This document shows positions 19,184 through 28,510 of a stretch of 64,000 nucleotides of DNA, piece after piece. Positions within the stretch are counted from its first letter, which is position 1. Every line of letters starts with the position of its first letter. A program made the position numbers and the translations under genes. Source of the DNA: Streptococcus mitis (GTDB lineage Bacteria > Bacillota > Bacilli > Lactobacillales > Streptococcaceae); contig NZ_CP067992.1 of the NCBI RefSeq assembly GCF_016658865.1, forward strand, positions 205,001 to 269,000. The letters are read 5' to 3'. The notes beneath the pieces were generated by a model. The model ran no database searches. It had not been told where the DNA came from and worked only from the letters and a program-made list of their open reading frames with translations.

Positions 19184-20425
19184 ATGGTTTTACCAAATTT
19201 TAAAGAAAATCTAGAAAAATATGCGAAATTATTGGTTGCGAACGGAATTAATGTGCAACCTGGTCACACTTTGGCTCTCTCTATTGATGTGGAGCAACGG
19301 GAGTTGGCGCATTTAATCGTGAAAGAAGCCTATGCTTTGGGTGCGCATGAGGTCATCGTTCAGTGGACAGATGATGTCATCAACCGTGAGAAATTTCTCC
19401 ACGCACCGATGGAGCGTCTGGACAATGTGCCAGAATACAAGATTGCTGAGATGAACTACCTCTTGGAGAACAAGGCCAGCCGTCTTGGGGTACGTTCTTC
19501 TGACCCAGGTGCTTTGAACGGTGTGGACGCTGACAAACTTTCAGCTTCTGCAAAAGCGATGGGACTGGCTATGAAGCCAATGCGTATTGCAACTCAATCC
19601 AACAAGGTTAGCTGGACTGTGGCAGCCGCTGCTGGACTTGAGTGGGCTAAAAAAGTCTTTCCAAATGCTGCGAGCGACGAAGAAGCAGTCGATCTCCTTT
19701 GGGACCAAATTTTTAAAACTTGTCGTGTCTATGAAGAAAATCCTGTTAAGGCTTGGGAAGAACATGCAGCCATCCTCAAGAGCAAGGCTGATATGCTTAA
19801 TAAAGAGCAATTTTCAGCCCTTCACTATACAGCGCCAGGGACAGATTTGACCCTTGGCTTGCCGAAGAACCACGTTTGGGAATCAGCTGGTGCAATCAAT
19901 GCACAGGGCGAAGGATTCTTGCCAAATATGCCGACAGAGGAAGTCTTCACAGCACCTGATTTTCGTCGCGCAGATGGTTATGTCACTTCTACAAAACCGC
20001 TTAGCTATAACGGAAATATCATTGAAGGTATTAAGGTAACCTTTAAGGATGGACAAATCGTAGATATCACTGCTGAGAAGGGTGATCAGGTCATGAAAGA
20101 CCTTGTCTTTGAAAATGCGGGTGCGCGTGCCTTGGGTGAATGTGCCTTGGTACCAGATCCAAGCCCAATTTCTCAGTCAGGCATTACCTTCTTCAACACC
20201 CTTTTCGATGAGAATGCGTCAAACCACTTGGCTATCGGTGCAGCCTATGCGACTAGCGTCGTTGGTGGAGCAGAGATGAGCGAAGAAGAGCTTGAAGCTG
20301 CGGGGCTTAACCGTTCAGATGTTCACGTGGATTTTATGATTGGGTCTAGTCAAATGGATATCGATGGTATCCGTGAGGATGGGACACGTGTACCACTCTT
20401 CCGTAACGGAGATTGGGCAAATTAA
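19184..20425 (+). CDS. pepS: aminopeptidase PepS (M29 family)
   Basis: A 413-aa metallo-aminopeptidase of the M29 thermophilic-aminopeptidase family, cleaving N-terminal residues from imported peptides in the cytoplasm. The metal-ligand region is visible as ARALGECALVPDPSPIS, then NASNHLAIG and DVHVDFMIGS, in family order. Length is typical (about 410 aa). The neighbouring small genes suggest a loose polC-orf50-pepS-yeaQ transcription unit. Confidence 0.94.
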   Translation: MVLPNFKENLEKYAKLLVANGINVQPGHTLALSIDVEQRELAHLIVKEAYALGAHEVIVQWTDDVINREKFLHAPMERLDNVPEYKIAEMNYLLENKASRLGVRSSDPGALNGVDADKLSASAKAMGLAMKPMRIATQSNKVSWTVAAAAGLEWAKKVFPNAASDEEAVDLLWDQIFKTCRVYEENPVKAWEEHAAILKSKADMLNKEQFSALHYTAPGTDLTLGLPKNHVWESAGAINAQGEGFLPNMPTEEVFTAPDFRRADGYVTSTKPLSYNGNIIEGIKVTFKDGQIVDITAEKGDQVMKDLVFENAGARALGECALVPDPSPISQSGITFFNTLFDENASNHLAIGAAYATSVVGGAEMSEEELEAAGLNRSDVHVDFMIGSSQMDIDGIREDGTRVPLFRNGDWAN

Positions 20426-20434
20426 GGAGATAAT

Positions 20435-20665
20435 ATGTTAGGAAGTATGTTCGTTGGTCTCCTAGTGGGACTCTTGGCAGGTGCTTTGACCAATCGTGGA
20501 GAACGTATGGGATGTTTTGGAAAAATGTTTCTCGGTTGGATTGGTGCCTTTATAGGCCACTTGCTTTTTGGGACTTGGGGACCGATAATAGCAGGAACTG
20601 CCATTATTCCGGCAGTACTAGGTTCCATGATTGTCTTAGCGATTTTCTGGAGACGAGGAAGTTAA
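20435..20665 (+). CDS. GlsB/YeaQ/YmgE-type small membrane protein
   Basis: A 76-aa protein with three hydrophobic segments and glycine zippers (FVGLLVGLLAGAL, WIGAFIGHLLFG), typical of transglycosylase-associated/YeaQ proteins, which are linked to envelope or general stress. The biochemical role is unestablished. It begins 9 bp after pepS with TAAGGAGATA as ribosome binding site. Confidence 0.82.
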   Translation: MLGSMFVGLLVGLLAGALTNRGERMGCFGKMFLGWIGAFIGHLLFGTWGPIIAGTAIIPAVLGSMIVLAIFWRRGS

Positions 20666-20678
20666 TTTCTTAAATCTG

Positions 20679-20828
20679 ATACTCAATGAAAATCAAAGAG
20701 CAAACTAGGAAACTAGCCGCAGGCTGCTCAAAGCACTGTTTTGAGGTTGCAGATAGAACTGACGAAGTCAGTAACATATATACGGCAAGGCGACGTTGAC
20801 GCGGTTTGAAGAGATTTTTGAAGAGTAT
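20679..20828 (+). repeat. BOX element, boxA-boxB-boxC
   Basis: A full plus-strand copy: it starts ATACTCAATGAAAATCAAAG, has a single boxB with the ACTGACGAAGTCAG palindrome, and ends TTTGAAGAGTAT. It lies between the yeaQ-type gene and rsuA. Confidence 0.95.
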
Positions 20829-20873
20829 GAAACGAAAAGGAGGTTGGTCATTGTACCAGCCTCCTTTTGAGTA

Positions 20874-20882
20874 TGATATAAT
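20874..20882 (+). promoter_or_regulatory. extended -10 box, predicted leaderless start of rsuA
   Basis: TGATATAAT ends six bases before the ATG at 20889, and no Shine-Dalgarno lies between. Confidence 0.65.
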
Positions 20883-20888
20883 AGTTCT

Positions 20889-21611
20889 ATGAGATTAGAT
20901 AAATTTTTAGTTGCCTGCGCTGTAGGGAGCCGGACAGAGGTCAAAAACATGCTCAAGACTGGGCGCGTGACTGTAAATGGTAAAAAAGAGAAATCAGCTA
21001 AATTGCAGATTGATGAAAAAATAGATGAGATTCGCTTTGATGGGCAAGTGTTGGAGTATGAAGAGTTTGTCTACTATATGATGAACAAGCCCCAAGGTGT
21101 TATTTCAGCGACTGAGGATCCTAAGCACAGAACCGTTCTGGACTTGTTGGATGACTTGGCGCGTAGCAAGGAAGTTTTCCCAGTAGGACGCTTGGATATT
21201 GACACGCATGGCCTTTTGCTCTTGACCAATGATGGTCAGCTGGCTCATGCTCTTCTTTCGCCCAAGCGTCATGTGGACAAGACTTATCTTGCACAAGTCA
21301 AGGGAATCATGACCCAAGGAGATGTGGAGACATTTGCTGAGGGTATTCCTCTCAAAGACTTTACTTGTCAACCCGCTAAACTGGAGCTTGTGTCTATAGA
21401 TACAGAAAAGAATCAAAGCCAAATCCGTGTGACCATTGCAGAAGGGAAGTTCCATCAGGTCAAACGAATGGTTGCCTATTGCGGCAAGGAAGTAGTAGAC
21501 TTGCAACGTTTGACTATGGGAACTTTAGTCTTGGATGAGAACTTAGAACGAGGAGAATGGCGTCGCTTGACCAAAGAAGAATTAGAAGTTCTCCGTGCTG
21601 GTATTGTTTAA
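20889..21611 (+). CDS. rsuA: 16S rRNA pseudouridine synthase, RsuA family
   Basis: A 240-aa enzyme with an N-terminal S4 RNA-binding domain (MRLDKFLVACAVGSRTEVKNMLKTG) and a catalytic domain with GRLDIDTHGLLLLTNDG, where the first Asp is the catalytic residue. RsuA modifies position 516 of 16S rRNA; the RluB/E/F paralogues are close, so the target site is inferred. The N-terminus is canonical at 20889, which is only six bases from a TGATATAAT box, pointing to a leaderless mRNA. Confidence 0.88.
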   Translation: MRLDKFLVACAVGSRTEVKNMLKTGRVTVNGKKEKSAKLQIDEKIDEIRFDGQVLEYEEFVYYMMNKPQGVISATEDPKHRTVLDLLDDLARSKEVFPVGRLDIDTHGLLLLTNDGQLAHALLSPKRHVDKTYLAQVKGIMTQGDVETFAEGIPLKDFTCQPAKLELVSIDTEKNQSQIRVTIAEGKFHQVKRMVAYCGKEVVDLQRLTMGTLVLDENLERGEWRRLTKEELEVLRAGIV

Positions 21612-21625
21612 TTTAGTTTATATTT

Positions 21626-21660
21626 GAAAAAGGTGAGGAAGAATGTCCTTGCCTTTTATG
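21626..21660 (+). terminator. terminator after rsuA
   Basis: AAAAAGGTGAGGA/TCCTTGCCTTTT forms an imperfect stem with T-rich flanks. Confidence 0.6.
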
Positions 21661-21722
21661 TTTTTCAGTTGCTTCCTTTGTGAAAAGAGTTATAATAGAC
21701 TGTAGAATAAAAGGAGGACTCT

Positions 21723-23057
21723 ATGAACGCGATTCAAGAATCATTTACTGATAAACTATTTGCCAACTATGAAGCAAATGTCAAATACCAAGCAATTGAA
21801 AATGCTGCTAGTCATAACGGAATTTTTGCAGCCCTAGAACGTCGCCAAAGCCATGTAGACAATACGCCTGTTTTCTCATTGGATTTGACCAGGGACAAGG
21901 TCACTAACCAGAAGGCTTCTGGTCGTTGCTGGATGTTCGCAGCCCTCAACACCTTTCGCCACAAACTCATCTCGCAATACAAATTGGAAAATTTTGAGTT
22001 ATCACAGGCCCACACATTCTTCTGGGACAAGTATGAGAAATCAAACTGGTTCTTGGAGCAAGTCATTGCGACTGCAGACCAAGATTTGACGAGCCGTAAG
22101 GTTAAATTCCTACTTCAAACTCCACAACAAGATGGCGGTCAATGGGATATGGTCGTTTCTCTCTTTGAGAAATACGGTGTCGTGCCTAAGTCAGTTTACC
22201 CTGAGTCTGTTTCATCTAGTAGCAGCCGTGAGTTAAATGCCATTCTCAACAAATTGCTTCGTCAAGATGCTCAAATCTTGCGTGACTTGCTTGCTTCTGG
22301 TGCTGACAAAGCGACTGTTCAATCTAAGAAAGAAGACCTCTTGCAAGAAATTTTTAACTTCCTTGCTATGTCATTGGGTCTTCCGCCACGTAAATTTGAC
22401 TTTGCTTATCGCGATAAAGATAACAACTACCAAAGTGAAAAGGGCATTACACCACAAGAGTTTTACAAGAAATATGTCAATCTTCCTCTAGAAGACTATG
22501 TTTCTGTTATCAATGCCCCAACTGCTGATAAACCATACGGTAAATCGTACACAGTTGAGATGTTGGGGAATGTCGTTGGTAGCCGCGAGGTTCGTTATAT
22601 CAACGTTCCAATGGAGCGCTTGAAAGAATTGGCGATTGCCCAAATGCAAGCAGGTGAGACTGTTTGGTTTGGTTCTGATGTCGGCCAGCTCAGCAACCGT
22701 AAAGCTGGAATTCTTGCGACAGATGTTTATGACTTTGAATCAAGCATGGATATTAAACTCATTCAAGACAAGGCTGGACGTTTGGACTACAGTGAGAGCT
22801 TGATGACCCACGCTATGGTCTTGACAGGTGTGGATTTGGACGAAAATGGGAAATCAACTAAGTGGAAGGTTGAAAACTCATGGGGAGACAAGGTCGGTAC
22901 AGATGGTTACTTTGTTGCCTCAGATGCTTGGATGGACGAATACACTTACCAAATCGTTGTTCGCAAAGAATTGCTGACAGCCGAAGAACAAGCTGCCTAT
23001 GAAGCAGAACCAATCGTACTTGCACCATGGGATCCAATGGGAGCCTTGGCAGAATAA
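21723..23057 (+). CDS. pepC: aminopeptidase C (bleomycin-hydrolase family)
   Basis: A 444-aa cysteine aminopeptidase of family C1B that works as a hexameric cytosolic barrel on peptides. GRCWMFAALNTF (about 68-79) has the catalytic Cys, THAMVLTGVD (about 361-370) the His and VENSWGDK (about 382-389) the Asn. It has a strong AAGGAGG and a TATAAT at 21691. Length is normal. A BOX element begins at the stop codon. Confidence 0.96.
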   Translation: MNAIQESFTDKLFANYEANVKYQAIENAASHNGIFAALERRQSHVDNTPVFSLDLTRDKVTNQKASGRCWMFAALNTFRHKLISQYKLENFELSQAHTFFWDKYEKSNWFLEQVIATADQDLTSRKVKFLLQTPQQDGGQWDMVVSLFEKYGVVPKSVYPESVSSSSSRELNAILNKLLRQDAQILRDLLASGADKATVQSKKEDLLQEIFNFLAMSLGLPPRKFDFAYRDKDNNYQSEKGITPQEFYKKYVNLPLEDYVSVINAPTADKPYGKSYTVEMLGNVVGSREVRYINVPMERLKELAIAQMQAGETVWFGSDVGQLSNRKAGILATDVYDFESSMDIKLIQDKAGRLDYSESLMTHAMVLTGVDLDENGKSTKWKVENSWGDKVGTDGYFVASDAWMDEYTYQIVVRKELLTAEEQAAYEAEPIVLAPWDPMGALAE

Positions 23058-23161
23058 TACTCAATGAAAATCAAAGAGCAAACTAGGAAGCTAGCCGCAG
23101 GCTGTACTTGAGTACGGTAAGGCGACGCTGACGTGGTTTGAATTTGATTTTCGAAGAGTAT
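23057..23161 (+). repeat. BOX element, boxA-boxC without boxB
   Basis: A plus-strand boxA-boxC fusion beginning at the last base of the pepC stop region and ending TTCGAAGAGTAT. The boxA and boxC halves join through CTGTACTTGAGTACGG. Confidence 0.92.
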
Positions 23162-23171
23162 AAAAGCATAG

Positions 23172-23207
23172 AAAAAAGGAATCAGGCTTAGAACCTGGTT
23201 CCTTTTA
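23172..23207. terminator. convergent terminator between pepC and manN
   Basis: AAAAAAGGAATCAGG/CCTGGTTCCTTTT forms a stem with A-run and T-run flanks, suitable in both directions. Confidence 0.75.
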
Positions 23208-23217
23208 AGTTGCTTGA

Positions 23218-24129
23218 TTACATGATACCGAAGAAACGAGCTGCGATACCTACTGCAAAGAGTGCAAGGATGATTGAGATAGGTGATACTTTTTTCTTAA
23301 GCAACCACATGCAAAGGAAAGTAAGGAGAAGTCCCATCAATCCTGGAATCAATGAGTTCAACTGACTTTGAAGGGTTTGTGGTTGAATCTTATCTAGGCT
23401 CAATCCACCAAGTGCTTGACCAAGGATACCTTTCAATTCAGCACCTGATACAGGACCTTCTGGGAAGTTGATGTAGGCACCTTCAGCCAATTGTTTACCA
23501 GGAAGGTTAACAGTGAAGTTAATCGATACCCAACGTTGTACAAGAACGGCAAGGATGAACATACCAAGGATAGAAGCACCTTTAGTGATGTCTTTCAAGA
23601 TACCACCAGACATGTCTTTAGTGATTTCAGAACCAGCCTTGTAACCAAACTCTTGTGTGTACCATAGGAAGGCCATACGGATCGCATTCCATCCGAAGAA
23701 GAAGAGAAGTGGACCAACCAAGTTACCAGATGCAGCAAGTGATGCACCAAGAGCTCCAAGGATAGGACGAACTGTAAACCAGAATACTGGGTCACCGATA
23801 CCAGCAAGAGGTCCCATCATACCGATTTTAACCCCTTGGATAGCAGCGTCGTCGATTTCAACACCGTTCGCACGTTCTTCTTCAAGTGCAAGAGTAACTC
23901 CCATGATTGGAGCAGCTACGTATGGGTGAGTGTTGAAGAACTCAAGGTGACGCTCAAGAGCAGCAGCTTGGTCTTCTTTAGTAGTGTACAATTTTTTGAT
24001 AGCTGGGATCAATGAATAAGCCCAACCCAAGTTTTGCATACGCTCGTAGTTCCAAGAACCTTGAAGGAATTGTGAACGCCACCAAACTTTTTTACGATCT
24101 GATTTTGATAATTGAAGTTTTTCAGTCAT
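23218..24129 (-). CDS. manN: PTS mannose transporter EIID
   Basis: A 303-aa membrane component of the mannose/glucose-type phosphotransferase system. The N-terminal LSKSDRKKVWWRSQFLQGSW and GPLAGIGDPVFWFTVRPILG are conserved EIID segments. It pairs with EIIC to form the sugar channel that also serves as receptor for class IIa bacteriocins. It is the last gene of manL-manM-manN, 14 bp after manM. Confidence 0.96.
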   Translation of the reverse strand: MTEKLQLSKSDRKKVWWRSQFLQGSWNYERMQNLGWAYSLIPAIKKLYTTKEDQAAALERHLEFFNTHPYVAAPIMGVTLALEEERANGVEIDDAAIQGVKIGMMGPLAGIGDPVFWFTVRPILGALGASLAASGNLVGPLLFFFGWNAIRMAFLWYTQEFGYKAGSEITKDMSGGILKDITKGASILGMFILAVLVQRWVSINFTVNLPGKQLAEGAYINFPEGPVSGAELKGILGQALGGLSLDKIQPQTLQSQLNSLIPGLMGLLLTFLCMWLLKKKVSPISIILALFAVGIAARFFGIM

Positions 24130-24143
24130 GATTGTTCCCCTTT

Positions 24144-24956
24144 CTAGTAGTCTTCTAGGATATCACCGATTGGGTCGTTAGAAGTCGCAGCTCCGCCGCT
24201 ACCGTTACCACCTTGTTTTGAAAGGTTAAGGTAGATGAAGGCAAGGGCAACACCGACTACACCAAGGGCAATTAAAGTCAATTGAGAAATGGCAGCAAAA
24301 GCAAAACCGATTGCGAAGAATGGCCATACTTCACGAGTTGCCATCATGTTGATAACCATAGCGTAACCAACGGCAACGACCATAGCACCACCGACAGCCA
24401 TACCACCGTTCAACCAGTCTGGCATCAATTTAAGAGCATCTTGAACGGCAGAAGCTGGGATAGCGATAAGGAAGGCTGCAGGGATAGCAATACGAAGACC
24501 TTGAAGAAGAAGTGCGATAAAGTGAGCACGTTCAACAGCTGCAATATTTCCTTCTTTAGCAGCAGCATCTGCAGTGTGAACCAAACCAACTGAGATTGTA
24601 CGAACAATCATAGTCAAGAAAAGTCCAGCTACGGCAAGAGGGATAGCTGTTGCTGTTGCAACGGCGATACCTTCAGTAGTAAAGTTACCACCTTTGATTA
24701 AGATGATTGCTGCGGCAACAGATGCAAGAGCAGCGTCAGGAGCTACGGCAGCTCCGATATTTGCCCAACCAAGGGCGATCATTTGAAGTGATCCACCAAG
24801 CATAACCCCTGCTTCGAGGTTACCAGTTGCAAGTCCGATAAGCGTACAAGCTACGATTGGTTGATGGAATTGGAATTGGTCGAGGATACCTTCAAGACCT
24901 GCAAGGAAGGCAACAACTACAACCAAGACAGCAGAAATAATTGAAATATCTGACAT
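24144..24956 (-). CDS. manM: PTS mannose transporter EIIC
   Basis: A 270-aa polytopic protein that reads as EIIC of the mannose family: GLATGNLEAGVMLGGSLQMIALGW is the substrate-channel signature near 40-63. The C-terminal tail NGSGGAATSNDPIGDILEDY is soluble. It is the middle gene of the manLMN operon. Confidence 0.96.
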   Translation of the reverse strand: MSDISIISAVLVVVVAFLAGLEGILDQFQFHQPIVACTLIGLATGNLEAGVMLGGSLQMIALGWANIGAAVAPDAALASVAAAIILIKGGNFTTEGIAVATATAIPLAVAGLFLTMIVRTISVGLVHTADAAAKEGNIAAVERAHFIALLLQGLRIAIPAAFLIAIPASAVQDALKLMPDWLNGGMAVGGAMVVAVGYAMVINMMATREVWPFFAIGFAFAAISQLTLIALGVVGVALAFIYLNLSKQGGNGSGGAATSNDPIGDILEDY

Positions 24957-25030
24957 GGTTTTATTCCTTTTCTATTTAATGATAATAAAGTGAAAAATTT
25001 TCTTAGAATTCTTCTATAGTTTAATGTCTA

Positions 25031-26020
25031 TTATTGAACGTTGGCTTTGTTAATCAAGTCAAACAAATCTTTTTTGGTGTCGTTTGGTACTTTACGCACG
25101 TCAAATTCAACACCGAGGTCACGCATTTTTTCAAATGTAGCAACGTCATCTTTGTCCATAGACAAAACGTTGTTGACCATTGTTTTACCTGTTGAGTGAG
25201 CCATTGATCCTACATTAAGGGTCTTGATTGGCACGCCACCTTCGATTGCACGAAGGGCATCTTGAGGTGTTTCAAACAAGATAAGGGCATGTGTTTCTCC
25301 AAAGCGTGGGTCTTTTGAAACCTCGATCAATTTTTGAATTGGAACCACATTGGCTCTGACATTATTTGGAGCTGCTTGTTTAATCAATTCTTTACGAAGA
25401 TCGTCGTTGGCAACGTTATCTGAAGCAACAATAATACGGTCTGCTTTTGAATCTGGAGTCCAAGCAGTTGCAACCTGACCGTGAAGTAAACGAGTGTCTA
25501 GACGGGCAAGGTTAATCTTGAGTTTTCCATCTCCGATAACAGTGCCTTCTGGTATAGCAGCTTGGGCTACAGGAGCAGCTGCAGCAGTTGCAACTTCTTC
25601 AACTGGATTTAACTCTTCTGGAAGAGCTTTGATGCCATCTTTGGCTTCTTTGATAATATTCGCAGCGACTTTTTCCACACCTGCTGTAGCGTCCATGAGG
25701 CGCTCTGTATAGGCTTGGATTAACATCGGTAAGTTAAGTCCTGTGATGATGGCAAACTTACGCTCAGGATTTTCTCCCATCACGCGACTAGCTTGGTTAA
25801 ATGGAGATCCACTCCAAAGGTCAGCCAAAACTAGAACCTCATCTTCTGCGTCAAATGCAGCAACAGCGTTATTAAACTTAGCGTATAAATCATCAGGACC
25901 TTCATTTGGCATAAAGGTTACAACTTGAACCTTTTCTTGTTCACCAAAGATCATAGATCCTGACTGATGAATACCCGCAGCAAATTCGCCGTGGCTCGCA
26001 ATAATGATTCCGATACTCAT
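25031..26020 (-). CDS. manL: PTS mannose transporter EIIAB
   Basis: A 329-aa cytoplasmic two-domain protein. EIIA (1-130) starts [14 protein letters not shown] with the phospho-accepting His10, an Ala/Pro-rich linker follows at about 150-165, and EIIB (170-329) has [14 protein letters not shown] with its phospho-His. It passes phosphate from HPr to mannose, glucose and glucosamine and also signals to CcpA-linked control. The start is set at 26020, ten bases after AAGGAGG; the ATG nine bases earlier would abut the Shine-Dalgarno. Confidence 0.96.
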   Translation of the reverse strand: MSIGIIIASHGEFAAGIHQSGSMIFGEQEKVQVVTFMPNEGPDDLYAKFNNAVAAFDAEDEVLVLADLWSGSPFNQASRVMGENPERKFAIITGLNLPMLIQAYTERLMDATAGVEKVAANIIKEAKDGIKALPEELNPVEEVATAAAAPVAQAAIPEGTVIGDGKLKINLARLDTRLLHGQVATAWTPDSKADRIIVASDNVANDDLRKELIKQAAPNNVRANVVPIQKLIEVSKDPRFGETHALILFETPQDALRAIEGGVPIKTLNVGSMAHSTGKTMVNNVLSMDKDDVATFEKMRDLGVEFDVRKVPNDTKKDLFDLINKANVQ

Positions 26021-26079
26021 TATTGTCATTCCTCCTTTTTTGTTTTAGTTTTCGTTTAAGAAAACTTTAAGACTAGATA

Positions 26080-26108
26080 AGTATAAACCGTTTTCATATA
26101 AAAAGCAA
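26080..26108 (-). promoter_or_regulatory. manLMN promoter with embedded cre-like site
   Basis: On the minus strand TTGCTT and TATACT are separated by 17 bp. Within that spacer lies TGAAAACGGTTTAT (26083-26096), which matches 12 of 14 positions of the CcpA cre consensus TGNAANCGNTNWCA and overlaps the -10. A CcpA dimer here would compete with RNA polymerase. Confidence 0.65.
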
Positions 26109-26214
26109 CTATTTGATATAAAATATTCAAGAAAACATTTAAATAGTGTATTTAATGATATTGATATAATAAGGTTTCAAGAAGACATAGTAATTTTTGA
26201 TATTAAAATTTAAT

Positions 26215-26245
26215 ATAAAAAAGTTGGAAGCGCATTCCAACTTTT
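26215..26245 (-). terminator. terminator after adhP
   Basis: AAAAGTTGGAA-GCGCA-TTCCAACTTTT is a perfect stem; on the minus strand it is followed by TTTTTTATATT. Confidence 0.85.
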
Positions 26246-26264
26246 AAAATAGTTTTTTATTAGA

Positions 26265-27284
26265 TTAGTGGGTGAAGTCGAGTACCATACGTCCTTGGAT
26301 TTGACCTTTTTCCATTTCGTCGAAAATGGCTACAGCATCTTCTACTGGACGTTTTTGAACAACTGGAACTACTAAACCTTCTGCACCGAATTGGAAGGCT
26401 TCTTCCAAGTCTTTACGAGTTCCAACAAGAGAACCGATGACTTGGATTCCATCTAGAACGGTTTTCACGATGCTGAGTTCCATCATTTCAGAAGGAAGAC
26501 CAACAGCAACCACTCGACCACCAGCACGAACTGAGTCAACAGCCTGGTTGAAGGCAACTTTAGATACAGCAGTTACGACAGCAGAATGAGCTCCTCCATC
26601 AGTTTTTTCTTTAATAAGTCCTGGTACATCTTCAACTTCGAGACCGTTAATCACAATGTCAGCGCCTACTTCTTTTGCAAGGGCAAGTTTATCATTGTTG
26701 ATATCAACTGCGATGACATGGGCATTGAATACCTTTTTAGCATATTGAACTGCGAGGTTACCAAGTCCACCAGCACCGTAAAGAACAACCCATTGGCCTG
26801 GTTCAACTTTTGCTTCTTTTATAGCTTTATAGGTTGTTACACCAGCACATGTGATAGAAGAAGCTTGGGCTGGATCAAGTCCGTCAGGAACTTTGACAGC
26901 ATAGTCTGCAGTTACGATACATTGTTCAGCCATACCACCATCTACTGAGTAGCCGGCATTTTTCACTGTACGGCAAAGGGTTTCGCGACCAGTTGTACAG
27001 TATTCGCAAGTACCGCATCCCTCAAAGAACCAAGCAACGCTGACGCGGTCGCCGACTTTAAGGCTTTTTACATCTGGGGCAATTTCTTTAACGATACCAA
27101 CACCTTCGTGTCCAAGAACACGTCCTGGTACCTGACCGAAGTCGCCATGAGCAACGTGAAGGTCAGTGTGGCAAACACCACAGTATTCAATTTCTACAAG
27201 TGCTTCCCCAGTTTCAAGTGGACGGAGTACTTTTTCTTCAATAGCAACACCAGTGCTTTCTGGATTTACAACAACAGCTTTCAT
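26265..27284 (-). CDS. adhP: zinc-dependent alcohol dehydrogenase AdhP
   Basis: A 339-aa NAD-dependent medium-chain dehydrogenase interconverting ethanol and acetaldehyde. Catalytic zinc ligands are in CGVCHTDLH and GHEGVG, the structural zinc site is [15 protein letters not shown] (about 92-106), and GAGGLGN (about 170) is the Rossmann loop. Monocistronic. The upstream promoter carries a Rex-type operator over its -10, suggesting repression when NADH is low. Confidence 0.95.
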   Translation of the reverse strand: MKAVVVNPESTGVAIEEKVLRPLETGEALVEIEYCGVCHTDLHVAHGDFGQVPGRVLGHEGVGIVKEIAPDVKSLKVGDRVSVAWFFEGCGTCEYCTTGRETLCRTVKNAGYSVDGGMAEQCIVTADYAVKVPDGLDPAQASSITCAGVTTYKAIKEAKVEPGQWVVLYGAGGLGNLAVQYAKKVFNAHVIAVDINNDKLALAKEVGADIVINGLEVEDVPGLIKEKTDGGAHSAVVTAVSKVAFNQAVDSVRAGGRVVAVGLPSEMMELSIVKTVLDGIQVIGSLVGTRKDLEEAFQFGAEGLVVPVVQKRPVEDAVAIFDEMEKGQIQGRMVLDFTH

Positions 27285-27380
27285 AGCTATCCTCCTTGAT
27301 ATTAACTGAGAGCAGGAGAAACAGGACTGGATTGATTTTGTATCAACAGAGTCGAGTGTGACGAGCTCTCTTGTATTTAT

Positions 27381-27415
27381 ATGTGAAGTATATCACAAAA
27401 GAAAGCCTTTTCCAA
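27381..27415 (-). promoter_or_regulatory. adhP promoter with Rex-type operator
   Basis: On the minus strand TTGGAA (27410-27415) and TATACT (27387-27392) are separated by 17 bp, with a TGA extension of the -10. TTGTGATATACTTCACAT (27381-27398) covers the -10 and matches the Rex operator pattern TTGTGA-N6-TCACAA except for the final base. Confidence 0.7.
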
Positions 27416-27470
27416 GGTCTTGGAGGTAAAAAGTAGAATAATCGATTAACCGGTTGACGAGACTGTGAAA

Positions 27471-27500
27471 AGAACACAAAGACCAGCTCGAAAGCTGGTC
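27471..27500 (-). terminator. terminator after the Cof phosphatase gene
   Basis: GACCAGCT-CGAA-AGCTGGTC is a perfect 8-bp stem; on the minus strand TTTGTGTTCTTTTC follows. Confidence 0.85.
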
Positions 27501-27508
27501 AGTATGGA

Positions 27509-28321
27509 CTATAAGAATAAGTCTTGTAGGGTTTTGGCAACCCCATCTTGATCATTTGTTAGGGAAATTTGCTCATCTGCATAGGGGAGTAGCTCTGGGT
27601 TGGCATTTTTCATGGCATAACCTTTCCCAGCAAAAGCGAGCATTTCGGTATCATTGTGCTCATCTCCAAAAGCAATCAAATCTTTTTTGTCGCGGTTCAT
27701 TACCTTGAGCAAGTAGTCCAAAGCAAAGGCCTTGTTGACTCCTTTTGGAGTACACTCAAGGATATTGAGCGGACCTCCCCAGGTATTGATAGACAGTTGA
27801 TGCTGGTAGAAGGCGTTCATTTCTTTTGCCAAGGCATATTTGTCACTGGCTCTGGTCTGCAACAGAATGCAGTTAGGGTCCTTGGTCACCAATTCAGGCT
27901 GAAATTGATCTTCAGGCTGGAAAGCTTCTACCCCAAATAGTTTGGGATTGGCAATTTCTTCATTGGGATTTGTGATATAGAATTTTTTACGGTATTCTCC
28001 AGCGATAAAATCGGCTTGAATGTCCTCTGAACGTTGAACCATGTCTAGCAGATATTTTTTGTCTACCGTCAAACACTTTTCAAAATCCCAAACTTGGTCT
28101 GGTAAATGAGTAAGGGAGCCGTTGAAGTTAATCATAGGAGTGTTTAAGCCTAGTTCACGGTAAAAATCTTTTGACATTCGGTAAGGACGCCCTGTCGTAA
28201 TAATAACTTGATGGCCTTTTTCAGTAACTTTTTTTATGGTTTTTTTGGTAAAATCAGAAATTTGACTGTCTGAGTTGAGCAGGGTTCCATCCAGGTCAAC
28301 TGCAATAATTTTTTTCGTCAT
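27509..28321 (-). CDS. Cof-type HAD hydrolase
   Basis: A 270-aa HAD IIB (Cof) sugar-phosphatase-like protein. Motif I is IAVDLDGTLLNSD, motif II is the threonine of VIITTGRPY, motif III is the Lys near 195-215, and motif IV is AFGDEHNDTEML (about 218-229). The large alpha/beta cap is present. Substrate is unknown; the position beside manLMN and adhP is compatible with a sugar phosphate. Confidence 0.9.
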   Translation of the reverse strand: MTKKIIAVDLDGTLLNSDSQISDFTKKTIKKVTEKGHQVIITTGRPYRMSKDFYRELGLNTPMINFNGSLTHLPDQVWDFEKCLTVDKKYLLDMVQRSEDIQADFIAGEYRKKFYITNPNEEIANPKLFGVEAFQPEDQFQPELVTKDPNCILLQTRASDKYALAKEMNAFYQHQLSINTWGGPLNILECTPKGVNKAFALDYLLKVMNRDKKDLIAFGDEHNDTEMLAFAGKGYAMKNANPELLPYADEQISLTNDQDGVAKTLQDLFL

Positions 28322-28444
28322 AGGGACCTTTCTAGTGTCTTTTCAGATAAGATGTCTTCTATTATAACAGAAAGTAGGCAGAAAAGCAGATTCCAAACAA
28401 AAAATGAAATTGGATCAATTTCTTAAATAAATCAAACAAAGATA

Positions 28445-28473
28445 TTGAAAAAGTGAATGATAAATGATATAAT
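28445..28473 (+). promoter_or_regulatory. purine permease promoter
   Basis: TTGAAA (28445-28450) and TATAAT (28468-28473) are separated by 17 bp. A PurBox-like ATTGTTCGTAAAA (28480-28492) follows at the presumed transcription start. Confidence 0.7.
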
Positions 28474-28510
28474 TCTATTATTGTTCGTAAAAATTAAAAG
28501 GAGATTAATA

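Noticed and set aside
28322..28510. Purine riboswitch upstream of the purine permease
   Set aside because: The region between the promoter and the ATG is under 40 bp and shows no aptamer-like pairing.
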